From Gloeocapsopsis sp. IPPAS B-1203 (lineage in GTDB: Bacteria > Cyanobacteriota > Cyanobacteriia > Cyanobacteriales > Chroococcidiopsidaceae): a stretch of DNA of 64,000 bases. Numbering within the stretch: position 1 is the stretch's first letter; every line of letters starts with the position of its first letter. Below are positions 1 through 9,595 of this stretch, piece after piece. The notes under the pieces were generated by a model, which was given only the letters and a program-made list of their open reading frames with translations, was not told the DNA's origin and made no database searches. The translations under genes and the position numbers were made by a program. The DNA lies in the NCBI RefSeq assembly GCF_002749975.1, contig NZ_PEIG01000001.1, positions 1 through 64,000 on the forward strand, given 5' to 3'.

Positions 1-539
<539 letters not shown>

Positions 540-565
540 TTGGTAGTCATTACCTCAAGATCTAC

Positions 566-600
566 AAAAAGCGCTCCTGTATATAGGGAGTGCTTTTTGT
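566..600 (+). terminator. Intrinsic terminator after psbA
   Basis: AAAAAGCGCTCC at 566-577 pairs with GGAGTGCTTTTT at 587-598 with one G/T wobble, around a short AT-rich loop. It ends in a T-run 27 bases after the psbA stop, as expected for a strong rho-independent terminator on an abundant transcript. Confidence 0.85.
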
Positions 601-665
601 TGTTAATGCAGCAATCTCATATGCTAGAGGTTATCCAGAATAGTTAGGATAGTTGTGGAGTAATT

Positions 666-671
666 AAGGAG
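666..671 (+). promoter_or_regulatory. Shine-Dalgarno AAGGAG before the recR ACG codon
   Basis: AAGGAG lies 7 bases upstream of in-frame ACG at 679 and directly after an in-frame TAA at 661-663. Its spacing supports initiation near 679 rather than at the downstream TTG at 760. Confidence 0.5.
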
Positions 672-678
672 AACGACA

Positions 679-1275
679 ACGGTTTACGCACGTCCTTTAG
701 CGCGTTTAATTGAACAACTACAGCGCTTACCTGGAGTTGGACCCAAAACTGCCCAGCGCTTGGCATTACACATTTTAAAAAGACCAGAAACCGAGATCCA
801 AGCTTTGGCGCAAGCATTAATTGATGCCAAACAGCAAGTAGGCTTATGTTCAGTTTGTTTTCATTTGTCAGCTGAGCCAGTATGTGAAATTTGTCGCAAT
901 ACGAATCGTGACGATCATACTATTTGTGTTGTCAGTGATTCTCGCGATGTCATTGCTTTAGAGAAAACGAGAGAGTATCATGGCAAGTACCACGTGTTAG
1001 GTGGTGTGATTTCACCTATGGATGGAATTGGACCAGAACAGCTGACAATTCAGTCTTTAGTTCGGCGAGTTAGCCAGCAAAAACCCAAAGAGATTATTTT
1101 GGCTATTAGCCCTAGTGTTGAAGGGGAGACTACTACTTTATATCTGGGTCAGCTATTAAAGCCATTTACTCGAGTTACGCGAATTGCTTTCGGTTTACCT
1201 GTAGGTGGCGACTTGGAGTATGCAGATGAAGTCACTCTTGCAAGAGCACTTGAAGGTAGACGAGAACTAGATTAA
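679..1275 (+). CDS. recR: Recombination mediator RecR
   Basis: RecR works with RecO/RecF to load RecA on gapped DNA. Visible parts are an N-terminal helix-hairpin-helix ([13 protein letters not shown]), a four-cysteine zinc finger ([16 protein letters not shown]) and a Toprim domain ([14 protein letters not shown]). About 198 residues is the normal size. The start is odd. The HhH motif is read in frame from 682, but the only ATG/GTG/TTG codon in that frame is TTG at 760, which would cut the HhH away. A good AAGGAG at 666-671 sits 7 bases before ACG at 679, so I place the start there, though another ACG at 673 is possible. An in-frame TAA at 661 closes the frame upstream. The product is secure; the start is not. 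Confidence 0.85.
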   Translation, partial: TVYARPLARLIEQLQRLPGVGPKTAQRLALHILKRPETEIQALAQALIDAKQQVGLCSVCFHLSAEPVCEICRNTNRDDHTICVVSDSRDVIALEKTREYHGKYHVLGGVISPMDGIGPEQLTIQSLVRRVSQQKPKEIILAISPSVEGETTTLYLGQLLKPFTRVTRIAFGLPVGGDLEYADEVTLARALEGRRELD

Positions 1276-1737
1276 AAGCAAAGCTAAATACTCTTGTGTG
1301 GGTGCTTATACATTGTTAGAGCATCATCTTTTTTACTAAATGCTACCAATTTTACTAGTTTATAGGTGAAGTGAAATGGGAACCTTAGAGAAAATTCAAT
1401 AGAGACGCTCTATCTTTAGTATCCATAAGATCTGCGTAAATGAAGACAAACCTACGTGAAAAAACTGATTTCCTCTGGCTCAGAATTAAGGATACTGTAA
1501 GTGTCAGTACTACTTGAGCAAAAGCTGATTTAGATAAAATTGGTATGTTTTTACGAACTTGGATGATAGCAAAGCTTGTCGTTTTTACATCTGATCAGCA
1601 CAGAAGTTTAGTCGTACATAACGGAGACAGATTAAGCTTTCGAGGCAGCAATGACTTTTTGCCACAATATTTTGAGATAATGCCAAGCATAACTTAAACC
1701 GTGATTATTAGGGAGTTGGAGTGTTACTTCTTTACGA
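1276..1737. other. Intergenic stretch, no gene seen
   Basis: About 460 bases between recR and the response regulator. I see no convincing ORF, RNA gene or repeat. The promoter of the response-regulator gene should lie near the right end. Confidence 0.5.
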
Positions 1738-1740
1738 TTG

Positions 1741-2748
1741 ATGATCTCTACGTTGTACAAAGCAGAAAGTTCTCTAGTGAACCATTTTGATTTAGAGCCG
1801 CCAAAAATTTTGGTAGTTGACGACCACGCCGCAAGCCGGATGACTGCAGTTGCTCTTCTTGCAGTAGAAGGATACGAAGTTTTGGAAGCAGACAGTGGTG
1901 TCACAGCACTAGATCTGGTGATACGAAGTCAGCCTGACTTAATCTTGCTCGATGTTATGATGCCAGGAATGGATGGTTTTGAAGTTTGCCGTCAACTCAA
2001 GCAAGACGAACAGACTCGCTTGATTCCTGTCATTTTTATCACTGCTTTAAATGATAGGCGATCGCGTATTAGCGGAATCGAAGCTGGAGGAGATGACTTT
2101 CTGACAAAACCTTTTGATCGGCTAGAATTAGCAGCCCGTGTCAAATCACTTGTACGACAAAAAAGCTTAAACGAAGATTTGGATCATGCAGAACAGGTGC
2201 TGTTTTCCATTGCTCAGGCAATAGAAAGTCGAGATCCCAATACTGGTAATCATTGTCAAAGATTGGTGGAGTTGAGTAAAGCTTTTGGAGAATATCTCCA
2301 GCTTTCGCGAACACAAATGCGTAATTTGCAGTGGGGAAGTTATCTGCATGATATTGGTAAAGTCGGAATTCCTGATGCGGTATTGCTCAAGCCAGGAAAG
2401 CTAACGATAGACGAATGGGAAGTTATGCGCCAGCACGTCCTGATTGGGGAAAAAATTTGCTTGCCTTTACGGACAATGCAGGGAGTTATTCCAATCATTC
2501 GCCATCATCACGAGCGTTGGGATGGCTCTGGCTATCCTGATGCTTTGGTAGGAGATGCGATTCCGTATTTGGCTCAGGTGTTTCAATTAATTGATATTTA
2601 CGATGCTCTCACTAGCGAACGTCCTTACAAACGAGCTTTATCGGGCGAAGCAGCACTGCAAGTCATTGAAGAGGAAACAACAAAAGGTTGGCGCAATCCT
2701 GAACTTGTTCAGCAGTTTACTGAGTTTATTCGTATTGCCTCTCATTAA
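1741..2748 (+). CDS. Response regulator with HD-GYP phosphodiesterase domain
   Basis: An RpfG-like protein of 335 residues. Residues about 22-140 form a CheY-like receiver with the acidic pair at 27-28, phospho-acceptor D71 (LLDVMMPG) and K123 (TKPF). Residues about 150-330 form an HD-GYP domain with HDIGK at 203-207 and HHHERWDGSGYP at 255-266, the metal-binding and GYP signature of active c-di-GMP phosphodiesterases. By family knowledge, phosphorylation of the receiver would control hydrolysis of c-di-GMP in the cytoplasm. No partner histidine kinase is adjacent. A TTG at 1738 directly precedes the ATG at 1741; I prefer the ATG. It is monocistronic as far as can be seen. Confidence 0.9.
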   Translation: MISTLYKAESSLVNHFDLEPPKILVVDDHAASRMTAVALLAVEGYEVLEADSGVTALDLVIRSQPDLILLDVMMPGMDGFEVCRQLKQDEQTRLIPVIFITALNDRRSRISGIEAGGDDFLTKPFDRLELAARVKSLVRQKSLNEDLDHAEQVLFSIAQAIESRDPNTGNHCQRLVELSKAFGEYLQLSRTQMRNLQWGSYLHDIGKVGIPDAVLLKPGKLTIDEWEVMRQHVLIGEKICLPLRTMQGVIPIIRHHHERWDGSGYPDALVGDAIPYLAQVFQLIDIYDALTSERPYKRALSGEAALQVIEEETTKGWRNPELVQQFTEFIRIASH

Positions 2749-2890
2749 AATACGAGAAAAGTGTTGATTGACGATAGATGTAGCTCAAGAAGACTTGATA
2801 TTAAGCAGCAGCTTGATCTAATTAGCTGATATCATTAACCCGACGTATAAAATTTATAAGCTGGTGCTCATAGCCACTCAATAGCTCATT

Positions 2891-4291
2891 ATGGTAGCGG
2901 TAGCAATTTTAGCAGCAGGACGTGGAACACGCATGAAATCTTCTCTCCCGAAGGTACTGCATCCTTTAGGAGGACGATCTATAGTAGAACAAGTTCTTCA
3001 AAGTTTACAGGCAATTTCACCAACACGATGTCTCGTTATTGTTGGCTACCAAGTAGATCAAGTAAAAGCCTCTTTAGCCAAGATAGACAACGTATTTCCA
3101 TTTGAATTTGTAGAACAAACAGAGCAGCTAGGAACAGGTCATGCTGTTCAACAAGTCATACCGTATTTAGAAAACTTTACGGGTGATTTACTTGTACTTA
3201 ATGGCGATGTTCCTCTGTTACGAACAGAAACGCTACAACAGTTACTACAAACTCACAAAGAACATCAAAATGCTGCCACAATCCTCACTGCACAATTACC
3301 AAATCCGCAAGGGTATGGGCGGGTATTTTGTGACGAAGGTAATATTGTCCAACAAATTGTAGAAGACCGCGACTGTTCTGCTGCACAAAAACAAAATTGT
3401 CGCATTAATGCTGGTGTTTATTGTTATCGGTGGTCAGACTTAGCTGATGTATTACCACGATTGCAATCTAATAATAATCAAAAAGAATACTACTTGACAG
3501 ATACCGTCAATTTCTTAAATCCTGTAATGGCAGTTGATGTCGAGGATTATCAAGAAATTCTAGGAATTAACGATCGCCAACAGCTAGCAACTGCTTACAG
3601 TATTTTGCAAGAGAGAGTCAAGTCAAAGTGGATGGCTGCAGGTGTCACACTGATTGACCCAGACAGTATAACTATCGACGACACTGTACAAATTCAACCT
3701 GATGTCATTATTGAACCACAAACGCATTTACGAGGACAAACAGTGATTCAATCAGGTTGTCGCATTGGACCTGGTAGTTTAGTTGAAAATAGTTCTTTGG
3801 AAGAGAATGTCAGCGTGCTGTACTCTGTGATAACCGATAGTCGGGTTGCAGCAAATACTCGGATAGGTCCCTACGCTCACTTACGCGGTCATGCATCAGT
3901 TGGTGCAGGATGCAAGATTGGTAATTTTGTTGAGTTGAAAAATAGTCAGCTAGGCGATCGCACGAATGTGGCTCATTTATCTTACTTAGGAGATGCCACA
4001 CTGGGAACGCAAGTCAATGTAGGTGCAGGTACGATTACAGCTAATTATGACGGTGTACAAAAGCATCCTACAAAAATTGGCGATCGCTCTAAAACTGGTG
4101 CTAATAGTGTTTTAGTTGCACCGTTAAATATTGGTAATGATGTCAACATCGCTGCAGGTTCAGCAGTAACAGAAGATGTTCCTGATGATTGTTTAGTCAT
4201 TGGTCGGGCGCGTCAAGTTATTAAACCAGGTTGGCGGTTGAAAAGAAGGGGTCAGGATTTAGAGGGCAGGGATCGGGGAGAAAAAGAGTAA
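2891..4291 (+). CDS. glmU: Bifunctional GlmU: GlcN-1-P acetyltransferase / GlcNAc-1-P uridyltransferase
   Basis: It makes UDP-GlcNAc for peptidoglycan and surface glycans. The N-terminal pyrophosphorylase domain opens with [17 protein letters not shown] (residues 7-23). The C-terminal half, from about residue 250, is a left-handed beta-helix of hexapeptide repeats with the acetyltransferase His in [10 protein letters not shown] and the acceptor-site segment [13 protein letters not shown]. At 466 residues it is close to the family size, with a short charged tail ([14 protein letters not shown]) that looks lineage-specific. The ATG at 2891 begins directly with the conserved strand, so the start is secure. 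Confidence 0.96.
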   Translation: MVAVAILAAGRGTRMKSSLPKVLHPLGGRSIVEQVLQSLQAISPTRCLVIVGYQVDQVKASLAKIDNVFPFEFVEQTEQLGTGHAVQQVIPYLENFTGDLLVLNGDVPLLRTETLQQLLQTHKEHQNAATILTAQLPNPQGYGRVFCDEGNIVQQIVEDRDCSAAQKQNCRINAGVYCYRWSDLADVLPRLQSNNNQKEYYLTDTVNFLNPVMAVDVEDYQEILGINDRQQLATAYSILQERVKSKWMAAGVTLIDPDSITIDDTVQIQPDVIIEPQTHLRGQTVIQSGCRIGPGSLVENSSLEENVSVLYSVITDSRVAANTRIGPYAHLRGHASVGAGCKIGNFVELKNSQLGDRTNVAHLSYLGDATLGTQVNVGAGTITANYDGVQKHPTKIGDRSKTGANSVLVAPLNIGNDVNIAAGSAVTEDVPDDCLVIGRARQVIKPGWRLKRRGQDLEGRDRGEKE

Positions 4292-4354
4292 GATTCCTCT
4301 AGTAATGTGGGGTAGGCAAGATGCCTACCTATTAATACTAAAAACTGCAATAGG

Positions 4355-4771
4355 ATGGAAGAATTACTAGAGCTTAGGGAACTACTACAGCAAGGCAAGG
4401 TTGACGAAGCTTTGCTATTAGTAGATGAGTTGGAAGACATGAGCCTAAGTGACAAAATTAATAAAATTGACAGTTATGGCGTCATACTACTAGTGCATCT
4501 AATTAAACAGCAGGCAGAAAAGCGGTCAACCCGCTCTTGGGAAATTTCAATTGAAAATGCAGCCCGAGAAATCAGCAAACTCAACAAATGTCGCAAAGCT
4601 GGTGGATATTACTTATCACCAAAATAATTAAGTGAGATCCTGCAAGAAGGATACCAAATTGCACTCAAGCGAGCATCTGTAGAAGTATTTGAAGGACGTT
4701 TTGAGGCTGAAGAAATAGAAAATATGGTTGATCGGCAAGCGATTTTGTTGCAGGCGATCGCATTACTTTAG
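4355..4771 (+). pseudogene. DUF29-family gene with an in-frame stop
   Basis: The first 90 codons (to TAA at 4625-4627) read as the N-terminal part of a cyanobacterial DUF29-type protein ([20 protein letters not shown], then VHLIKQQAEKR...SWEISI). After the TAA the same frame stays open for 47 further codons to TAG at 4769-4771, reading LSEILQEGYQIALKRASVEV and FEGRFEAEEIENMVDRQAIL. As I recall the family, this is the expected C-terminal part. A single nonsense change therefore splits one gene of about 138 sense codons. No role is known for DUF29. The last bases overlap the convergent asparaginase gene. It could still make a 90-residue protein. Confidence 0.7.
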
Positions 4772-5709
4772 CAATAGCTTGTCAAATCGTCACCGATCCA
4801 TTCCAACGTATCGCCTACTTGTTCGCCTGTATGATAAGCAGCCAAGAGCACTTCACTTGTTTTTCCCCAGGCGATCGCACCTGTGGCGTCAATTGCAATC
4901 GCGCCTAAATCACGTTTATGTTGGAATGCTTCAGTAAACGAGCGTTGCATTGCTTCTGATAAAGCCAAACCATCAGTGACACGAATAACGATCCGTGGTG
5001 CTAGACATTCATCAATAATATCTTCGCCAATTCCAGTACAACTTACTGCAGCGTGGGCTGTTGCATAATTACCAGCAGGCATTGCTGAATCACTGACACG
5101 CCCAATGCGCTCAAAGCCTTTACCGCCAGTTGAAGTTCCTACTGCTAAGCGTCCTTGGGTATCGAGTGCAACAACGCCAATTGTGCCACGTCCTGCATTA
5201 CTCGATTCTACTAATTCTTTTTCGGCAACGACTCCTGCCATTTTTTTCTCAAAATTATCTTGTCTTTCCTGAAGCCACTCTTGTAACCGCAACTCAGTCA
5301 AAGCATCATAACTAGGAATTTGCAGTTCGCGTAACAACTCTGCCGCACCATAGTCTGATAACACGCGATCTGCTGAAGTTTGCAAATTATTAGCAAGATC
5401 AATAGGGTGCTGTACTCGCGAAACATTAATCACACCACTAAAGCGCTGATAACTGCCATCCATCAGCGATGCACTCATCCTAATCTGACCGTCAGATTGC
5501 AATACCGAACCAGTACCAGCATTAAAGCGGGGATCGTCTTCTAATAATTGACAGCCAAGAACGACAGCATCAGTAGCCGCTGCACCCGCACGTAACAGTG
5601 CATAAACTTCTTCAATCACTGCGTAGAGCGATCGCCGAATAATTTCTACTCCACCTTTACTTTTGAGGGAACTACCAGCCCCGCCATGAATAATTAACTT
5701 TGGTTGCAC
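4768..5709 (-). CDS. Isoaspartyl peptidase / L-asparaginase (plant type)
   Basis: An Ntn-hydrolase precursor of 313 residues that cleaves isoaspartyl dipeptides and asparagine after self-cleavage into two subunits. The autoproteolysis site is G-T in RGTIGVVALD, making T176 the nucleophile of the beta subunit. GTSTGGKGFERIGRVSDSAM carries the substrate-binding Arg/Asp region. The N-terminal LIIHGGAG is typical. Length is normal. Its stop overlaps the end of the converging DUF29 remnant by four bases. It likely acts in cytoplasmic nitrogen salvage. The gene stands alone on this strand. Confidence 0.93.
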   Translation of the reverse strand: MQPKLIIHGGAGSSLKSKGGVEIIRRSLYAVIEEVYALLRAGAAATDAVVLGCQLLEDDPRFNAGTGSVLQSDGQIRMSASLMDGSYQRFSGVINVSRVQHPIDLANNLQTSADRVLSDYGAAELLRELQIPSYDALTELRLQEWLQERQDNFEKKMAGVVAEKELVESSNAGRGTIGVVALDTQGRLAVGTSTGGKGFERIGRVSDSAMPAGNYATAHAAVSCTGIGEDIIDECLAPRIVIRVTDGLALSEAMQRSFTEAFQHKRDLGAIAIDATGAIAWGKTSEVLLAAYHTGEQVGDTLEWIGDDLTSYC

Positions 5710-5817
5710 TCGTCATCCTAAAATTTTAGATTGGTGATTTTAGATCTTAGATTATCTAGAGAAACGATTTAGTAATATCTGGTAAATATTGCTCAAATTT
5801 TCTAGTTATCAGGCTTG

Positions 5818-5926
5818 GTAAATGGTAAATGGTAATTGGTCATTAAATTTAGTGTCTGTGTAGCTAAATGCTGATTGCCAAGTGCTAAAAGCTTTCTTAT
5901 TACCTATTACCCGTTACCTGTTACCA
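5818..5926. repeat. Dispersed intergenic repeat, family A, copy 1
   Basis: The block starts with GGTAAATGGTAAATGGTAAT-type units, has TTGGTCATTAAA at the left, a middle with AAGTGCTAAAAGC, and ends in runs of ATTACC/GTTACC. The same order of motifs recurs at 11438-11539 (inverted) and 61662-61792. It occupies most of the gap between the asparaginase gene and the DUF2256 gene. Confidence 0.6.
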
Positions 5927-5928
5927 GA

Positions 5929-6081
5929 TTAATCTGCACTTGAGCGCCGACGGCGACAGCGTTCAGAGCAATATTTTACATCATCCCAACAATCTGCCCA
6001 TTTTTTCCTCCAAGTGAAGGGACGTTGACAAACTGGACACATTTTTGTGGGTAAGTCAGATTTTGTGCGGGTACGAGCCAT
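5929..6081 (-). CDS. DUF2256 small zinc-ribbon protein
   Basis: A 50-residue ORF starting with ATG at 6081 and ending with TAA at 5929-5931. It reads [20 protein letters not shown] and then [20 protein letters not shown]. Cys residues in the CPVC...C...C pattern suggest a small zinc-binding fold, and the (R/K)PFxWRKKW...W.xVKYCSxRC signature is that of DUF2256. Function is unknown; homologues often sit beside photolyase/cryptochrome-type genes, which is not so here. It is divergent from the methyltransferase gene at 6139, sharing a 57-base intergenic region. Confidence 0.85.
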   Translation of the reverse strand: MARTRTKSDLPTKMCPVCQRPFTWRKKWADCWDDVKYCSERCRRRRSSAD

Positions 6082-6138
6082 GTTAGGTTATCGATACATT
6101 GTTACTTTAATTTTAAGAAATATTACTGAGCAAGTGTT

Positions 6139-6882
6139 ATGTCAGCAACTGCCCGTTGTTCTGGAGTGCGAATAGTTTTAGTAGAGCCAGCAGGGGCTTT
6201 AAATGTAGGGGCGATCGCTCGTGTGATGAAGAATTCTGGACTAGAACAACTAGTGTTAGTCAATCCACAATGCGATCCCCTGTCGCCAGAAGCACGGCTG
6301 ATGGCAGTTCATGCAGCAGATATATTAGAAAGTGCAGTTCAAGTCACAACGTTACCAGAAGCTTTATTTAACTGTACGCGAGCGATCGCTACAACTGCAC
6401 GCGATCGTGACATAGGAATTACACTAGAACATCCGCGTCATGCACTGCCGTGGTTAATTGAACCACAAAACACTGCACTCATTTTTGGACCAGAATATCG
6501 CGGCTTGAGTAACGAAGAATTAAAATACGCGCAACGCTTTATCCGCATTCCTACAAGCGATCAATATCCATCACTCAATCTAGCTGCATCTGTAGCAATT
6601 TGTAGTTATGAATTGTTTCAGTGTGTTGTGCAGTCAAACGTTAAAGAAACACCTGACTCGGATACGGTTTCCTTTGATGCCTTAGAGGGATATTATCAGC
6701 AACTTGAGCAAATCTTGCTGGAGGTTGGTTATCTCTACCCACATACTGCTGCGAGTCGCATGCAAAAGTTTCGCCAAATTTTTAATCGCGCGCAGTTAAC
6801 AACATCTGAAGTAGGAATGCTACGAGGGATACTCTCTCAAATACACTGGGCGTTGCAGCAGAAAACTGAGCAAGAAAGGTAA
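6139..6882 (+). CDS. TrmJ/TrmH-family (SpoU) RNA 2'-O-methyltransferase
   Basis: 247 residues with a SPOUT knot fold. Motif 1 is near residues 11-28 (VLVEPAGALNVGAIARVMKN), motif 2 is IFGPEYRGLSNEEL and motif 3 is IPTSDQYPSLNLAASVAI, the SAM-binding trefoil. The C-terminal helical tail and overall order match TrmJ, which methylates ribose at position 32 of tRNA, better than the short TrmL. The exact substrate nucleotide cannot be read from sequence. Monocistronic. Confidence 0.88.
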   Translation: MSATARCSGVRIVLVEPAGALNVGAIARVMKNSGLEQLVLVNPQCDPLSPEARLMAVHAADILESAVQVTTLPEALFNCTRAIATTARDRDIGITLEHPRHALPWLIEPQNTALIFGPEYRGLSNEELKYAQRFIRIPTSDQYPSLNLAASVAICSYELFQCVVQSNVKETPDSDTVSFDALEGYYQQLEQILLEVGYLYPHTAASRMQKFRQIFNRAQLTTSEVGMLRGILSQIHWALQQKTEQER

Positions 6883-7032
6883 ATCTGACATTATACCAGT
6901 ACAAATGAACTATTTTGCGTTATTTTAAGCGCAATTGATGCCATTTCTTTATAGATTGGTATAAACTAAGTTGCCAACGCCACATATTTCCTAAAAATAA
7001 AGCGCAGTATTAGGGTGCTTGAGGAGTTAACT

Positions 7033-8568
7033 GTGAAACAGCTGTCTGCTACAGAGTTGAAAGTCTCACACAAAATCCCAGTTTCAGATGGTACAACCAC
7101 AGCCCGACGGGAAGTCAGTCGTTCCTCGGCTAGCAGTCAGCAAAAGATGAGAAGTAGTAGAAATCAAGCAGCAACTACTAAAACGTCATCTGCACAGCCA
7201 TCAGCTTCAACAACAGCTAGTAGCAATCGTAAATCAGTTGACTTGCCACTGAGTCCACAAGTTATTAATCGTAGTTCTAGGGTAAATCAACCAAATTATA
7301 CAAATCAAAACGGCGTTCAGAATGTAGATGTTAGAGAACCATTCATGCGAGTAACACTACCTCAGGAAGTCAATGAGAAAAAACGCGTTGTTGTGAATAA
7401 AGCGTTTCCCAGCACTAGCACTCATGCAGTTATGCCTCGTTCGCACGGAGAAAAACGCACTCATCGCCGCAAAACCACCATCTTGACAAAATCAATACTT
7501 TATACGTTTAGGTTACTCATTTTAGGTGTAGGCATAGGAGCGATCGCAGGAACGTTGTTATCAGTATTAGATCCTACAAACCGCATTAAAGCAGAAACGC
7601 CAACTGCAGAAACACACTCAGAAGTCACAGAAGTAGCTATAGTTCCAGGCTCAAGGTTGAAGTTAACTCAAGAGATGAGTTCGTTGAAAACGACAGTAGA
7701 ACAGTTAGCCGCAAAACAAAAAAATTTACTACCAGGAGTCTTTTTCGTTGATTTAGATACTGGTGGCTATTTGGACGTTAATGGTAACACAACTTTTGCT
7801 GCTGCTAGCATGATTAAAGTACCGCTCCTTGTGGCATTTTTCCAAGATGTTGATGCAGGGAAAATTCGCTTGGATGAAAGCCTAACGCTAAAGAAAGAGT
7901 TAATTGGCGGAGGATCGGGCGATATGCAATATAAGCCGCTAGAAACAAAATTTACAGCGTTGGAAACTGCAACCAAGATGATTGTGATCAGCGACAATAC
8001 AGCAACCAACTTGCTGATTGAGCGCATGGGTGGAGTAGCAGCGTTGAATGAGCGGTTTTTGAGTTGGGGTTTGACAGCAACACAAATTCGCAATCTTCTG
8101 CCAGATTTGGAAGGCACAAATACGACAAGTCCTAAAGACTTAGCACATTTAATGGCATTAGTCAACGAAGGAGACTTGATGTCAATGCGATCGCGCGATC
8201 GCATGCTAGATATTATGCAGCGTACAGTAACTAACACTTTGCTACCACGCGGTTTAGGTGAAGGAGCAACAATTGCTCATAAAACTGGTGATATTGGTTC
8301 TTTGGTAGGCGATGTTGGTCTAGTTGATATGCCGAATGGTAAGCGCTATATTGCCGTAGCAATGGTAAAACGTCCCCACAATGATGGTCGCGCTCAAGAG
8401 TTAATTCGTCAAATTTCGCGGGCAGCCTACCAAGAATTGAACAAGCCCAACTTAGAGCAAATTCTCCGGACAACACCTTTTGTAACAACTTCTCCAGCAG
8501 CAAATTCAGCAGAAACAGGTAGTTCTTCTACTGTAACGCCTGAAACACAGCCATCTACTTCTAACTAA
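7033..8568 (+). CDS. Membrane-anchored beta-lactamase-fold serine hydrolase
   Basis: 511 residues from GTG at 7033, chosen because GAGGAG at 7021-7026 lies 6 bases before it; GTG at 7015 is the alternative. Residues 1-150 are Ser/Thr/Asn-rich and basic, probably cytoplasmic and disordered. One membrane helix spans about 155-179. The outer part carries the class A beta-lactamase/PBP motifs: S259-x-x-K262 (ASMIKVP), SDN at 320-322 and KTG at 417-419, with a possible omega-loop Glu in PDLEG. The fold is secure. Whether it cleaves beta-lactams or acts on peptidoglycan-like substrates is open; the long N-terminal arm is unusual for a secreted beta-lactamase. A Ser/Thr-rich tail follows the domain. 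Confidence 0.87.
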   Translation: MKQLSATELKVSHKIPVSDGTTTARREVSRSSASSQQKMRSSRNQAATTKTSSAQPSASTTASSNRKSVDLPLSPQVINRSSRVNQPNYTNQNGVQNVDVREPFMRVTLPQEVNEKKRVVVNKAFPSTSTHAVMPRSHGEKRTHRRKTTILTKSILYTFRLLILGVGIGAIAGTLLSVLDPTNRIKAETPTAETHSEVTEVAIVPGSRLKLTQEMSSLKTTVEQLAAKQKNLLPGVFFVDLDTGGYLDVNGNTTFAAASMIKVPLLVAFFQDVDAGKIRLDESLTLKKELIGGGSGDMQYKPLETKFTALETATKMIVISDNTATNLLIERMGGVAALNERFLSWGLTATQIRNLLPDLEGTNTTSPKDLAHLMALVNEGDLMSMRSRDRMLDIMQRTVTNTLLPRGLGEGATIAHKTGDIGSLVGDVGLVDMPNGKRYIAVAMVKRPHNDGRAQELIRQISRAAYQELNKPNLEQILRTTPFVTTSPAANSAETGSSSTVTPETQPSTSN

Positions 8569-8605
8569 CAAAGCAAGATCTCGCTTGTGGCAAATGCTTC
8601 CGCAA

Positions 8606-9523
8606 TCAATAGACTAAGCTATTTCGCAGTAGAAATCTGCCAGAAAACGTCATAGGAACACCCGTTCCATCTAAAATTGTCTCTCCACTATTTTCTTGTC
8701 GCGCATGGATGTGAAGATGAGGTTCGGTTGTATTTCCTGAATTTCCTACCTGGGCGATCGGTTGATTTACGCTCACGAATTCTCCTTGATTGACAACAAT
8801 GCTTCCACTCATCAAATGAGCAACTAATATTTCAACGCGATCGCAGGCGATTAGAACATAGTTTCCTGCAGGATGTTGTCGATCTGTTTCTGGTGGAATT
8901 AAGTCAGGGAAACTATTAATAGCATTTATAACTTTTCCTGTACATGGGCTGTAGACAGTGTCCTGAAAGATCGCATATTTTGTTAGTTCTGTTGGGTAAA
9001 GTCCATTTGCTCTAGTGCCAAAGCTATTAAGTTTTACAAGATCCAGTGCATATTGTTGAGCGCGGTTTGTATTGTGGTAATTAATAATCGAGCTATTTCC
9101 ACCATGAGCTACATAATATGTACCGTCTTTTAATGGGAAAGCAAATTCAACAGGTTTGTCATGAAAAGAAAAGCCTTGCAAAGTCAGAAAACTGAAATAA
9201 GCAAATATTATTATGATGAAGAAATTAACACCCAAAGAAGATAAAGATTGATATTTTTTGATTGGATAAAAGGGTAAATGCCGAACTTTTTTATATGACC
9301 TAAGTACTGCTATGAAAAATAGAATGACAAGAATAAATCTTAAGTAGTAACTTAACCAATCCCATCGTCCTGAGAAGAAAATATAAATAGTGTAGAGCGT
9401 ATTTACTAATATATTGAGTAACCAATCAAGCTTACTTTTGGCTTCACCCCTCCACAACATAGAGAAAAAAATAGTAGGAAGGAGGAGATGGGTAATTAAA
9501 AGCAATCCTATTTCAATCAGCAT
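8606..9523 (-). CDS. Membrane-bound M23-family (LytM-like) metallopeptidase
   Basis: 305 residues from ATG at 9523 (a GTG at 9547 would add eight). The N-terminal half has about four hydrophobic helices, and the C-terminal half is a peptidase_M23 domain. HLHIHAR supplies the HxH zinc ligands, and the VGNSGNTTEPHLH loop is typical. The first zinc motif, normally HxxxD, reads QQYALD, so the usual His is Gln; as I recall this occurs in one M23 subgroup, and activity may be altered. Expected to face the periplasm and act on cell-wall peptides. Divergent from the eroded membrane-protein gene at 9596. Confidence 0.85.
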   Translation of the reverse strand: MLIEIGLLLITHLLLPTIFFSMLWRGEAKSKLDWLLNILVNTLYTIYIFFSGRWDWLSYYLRFILVILFFIAVLRSYKKVRHLPFYPIKKYQSLSSLGVNFFIIIIFAYFSFLTLQGFSFHDKPVEFAFPLKDGTYYVAHGGNSSIINYHNTNRAQQYALDLVKLNSFGTRANGLYPTELTKYAIFQDTVYSPCTGKVINAINSFPDLIPPETDRQHPAGNYVLIACDRVEILVAHLMSGSIVVNQGEFVSVNQPIAQVGNSGNTTEPHLHIHARQENSGETILDGTGVPMTFSGRFLLRNSLVY

Positions 9524-9595
9524 GTTACTTGAACGGCAATTCTGCACTTTAGATGTTTAGGCAAGAAGATATTACTTGAGACAAAGGAGCAACAG

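Noticed and set aside
4728-4937. 69-codon plus-strand ORF inside the asparaginase gene
   Set aside because: Antisense to a well-supported Ntn hydrolase and without family features.
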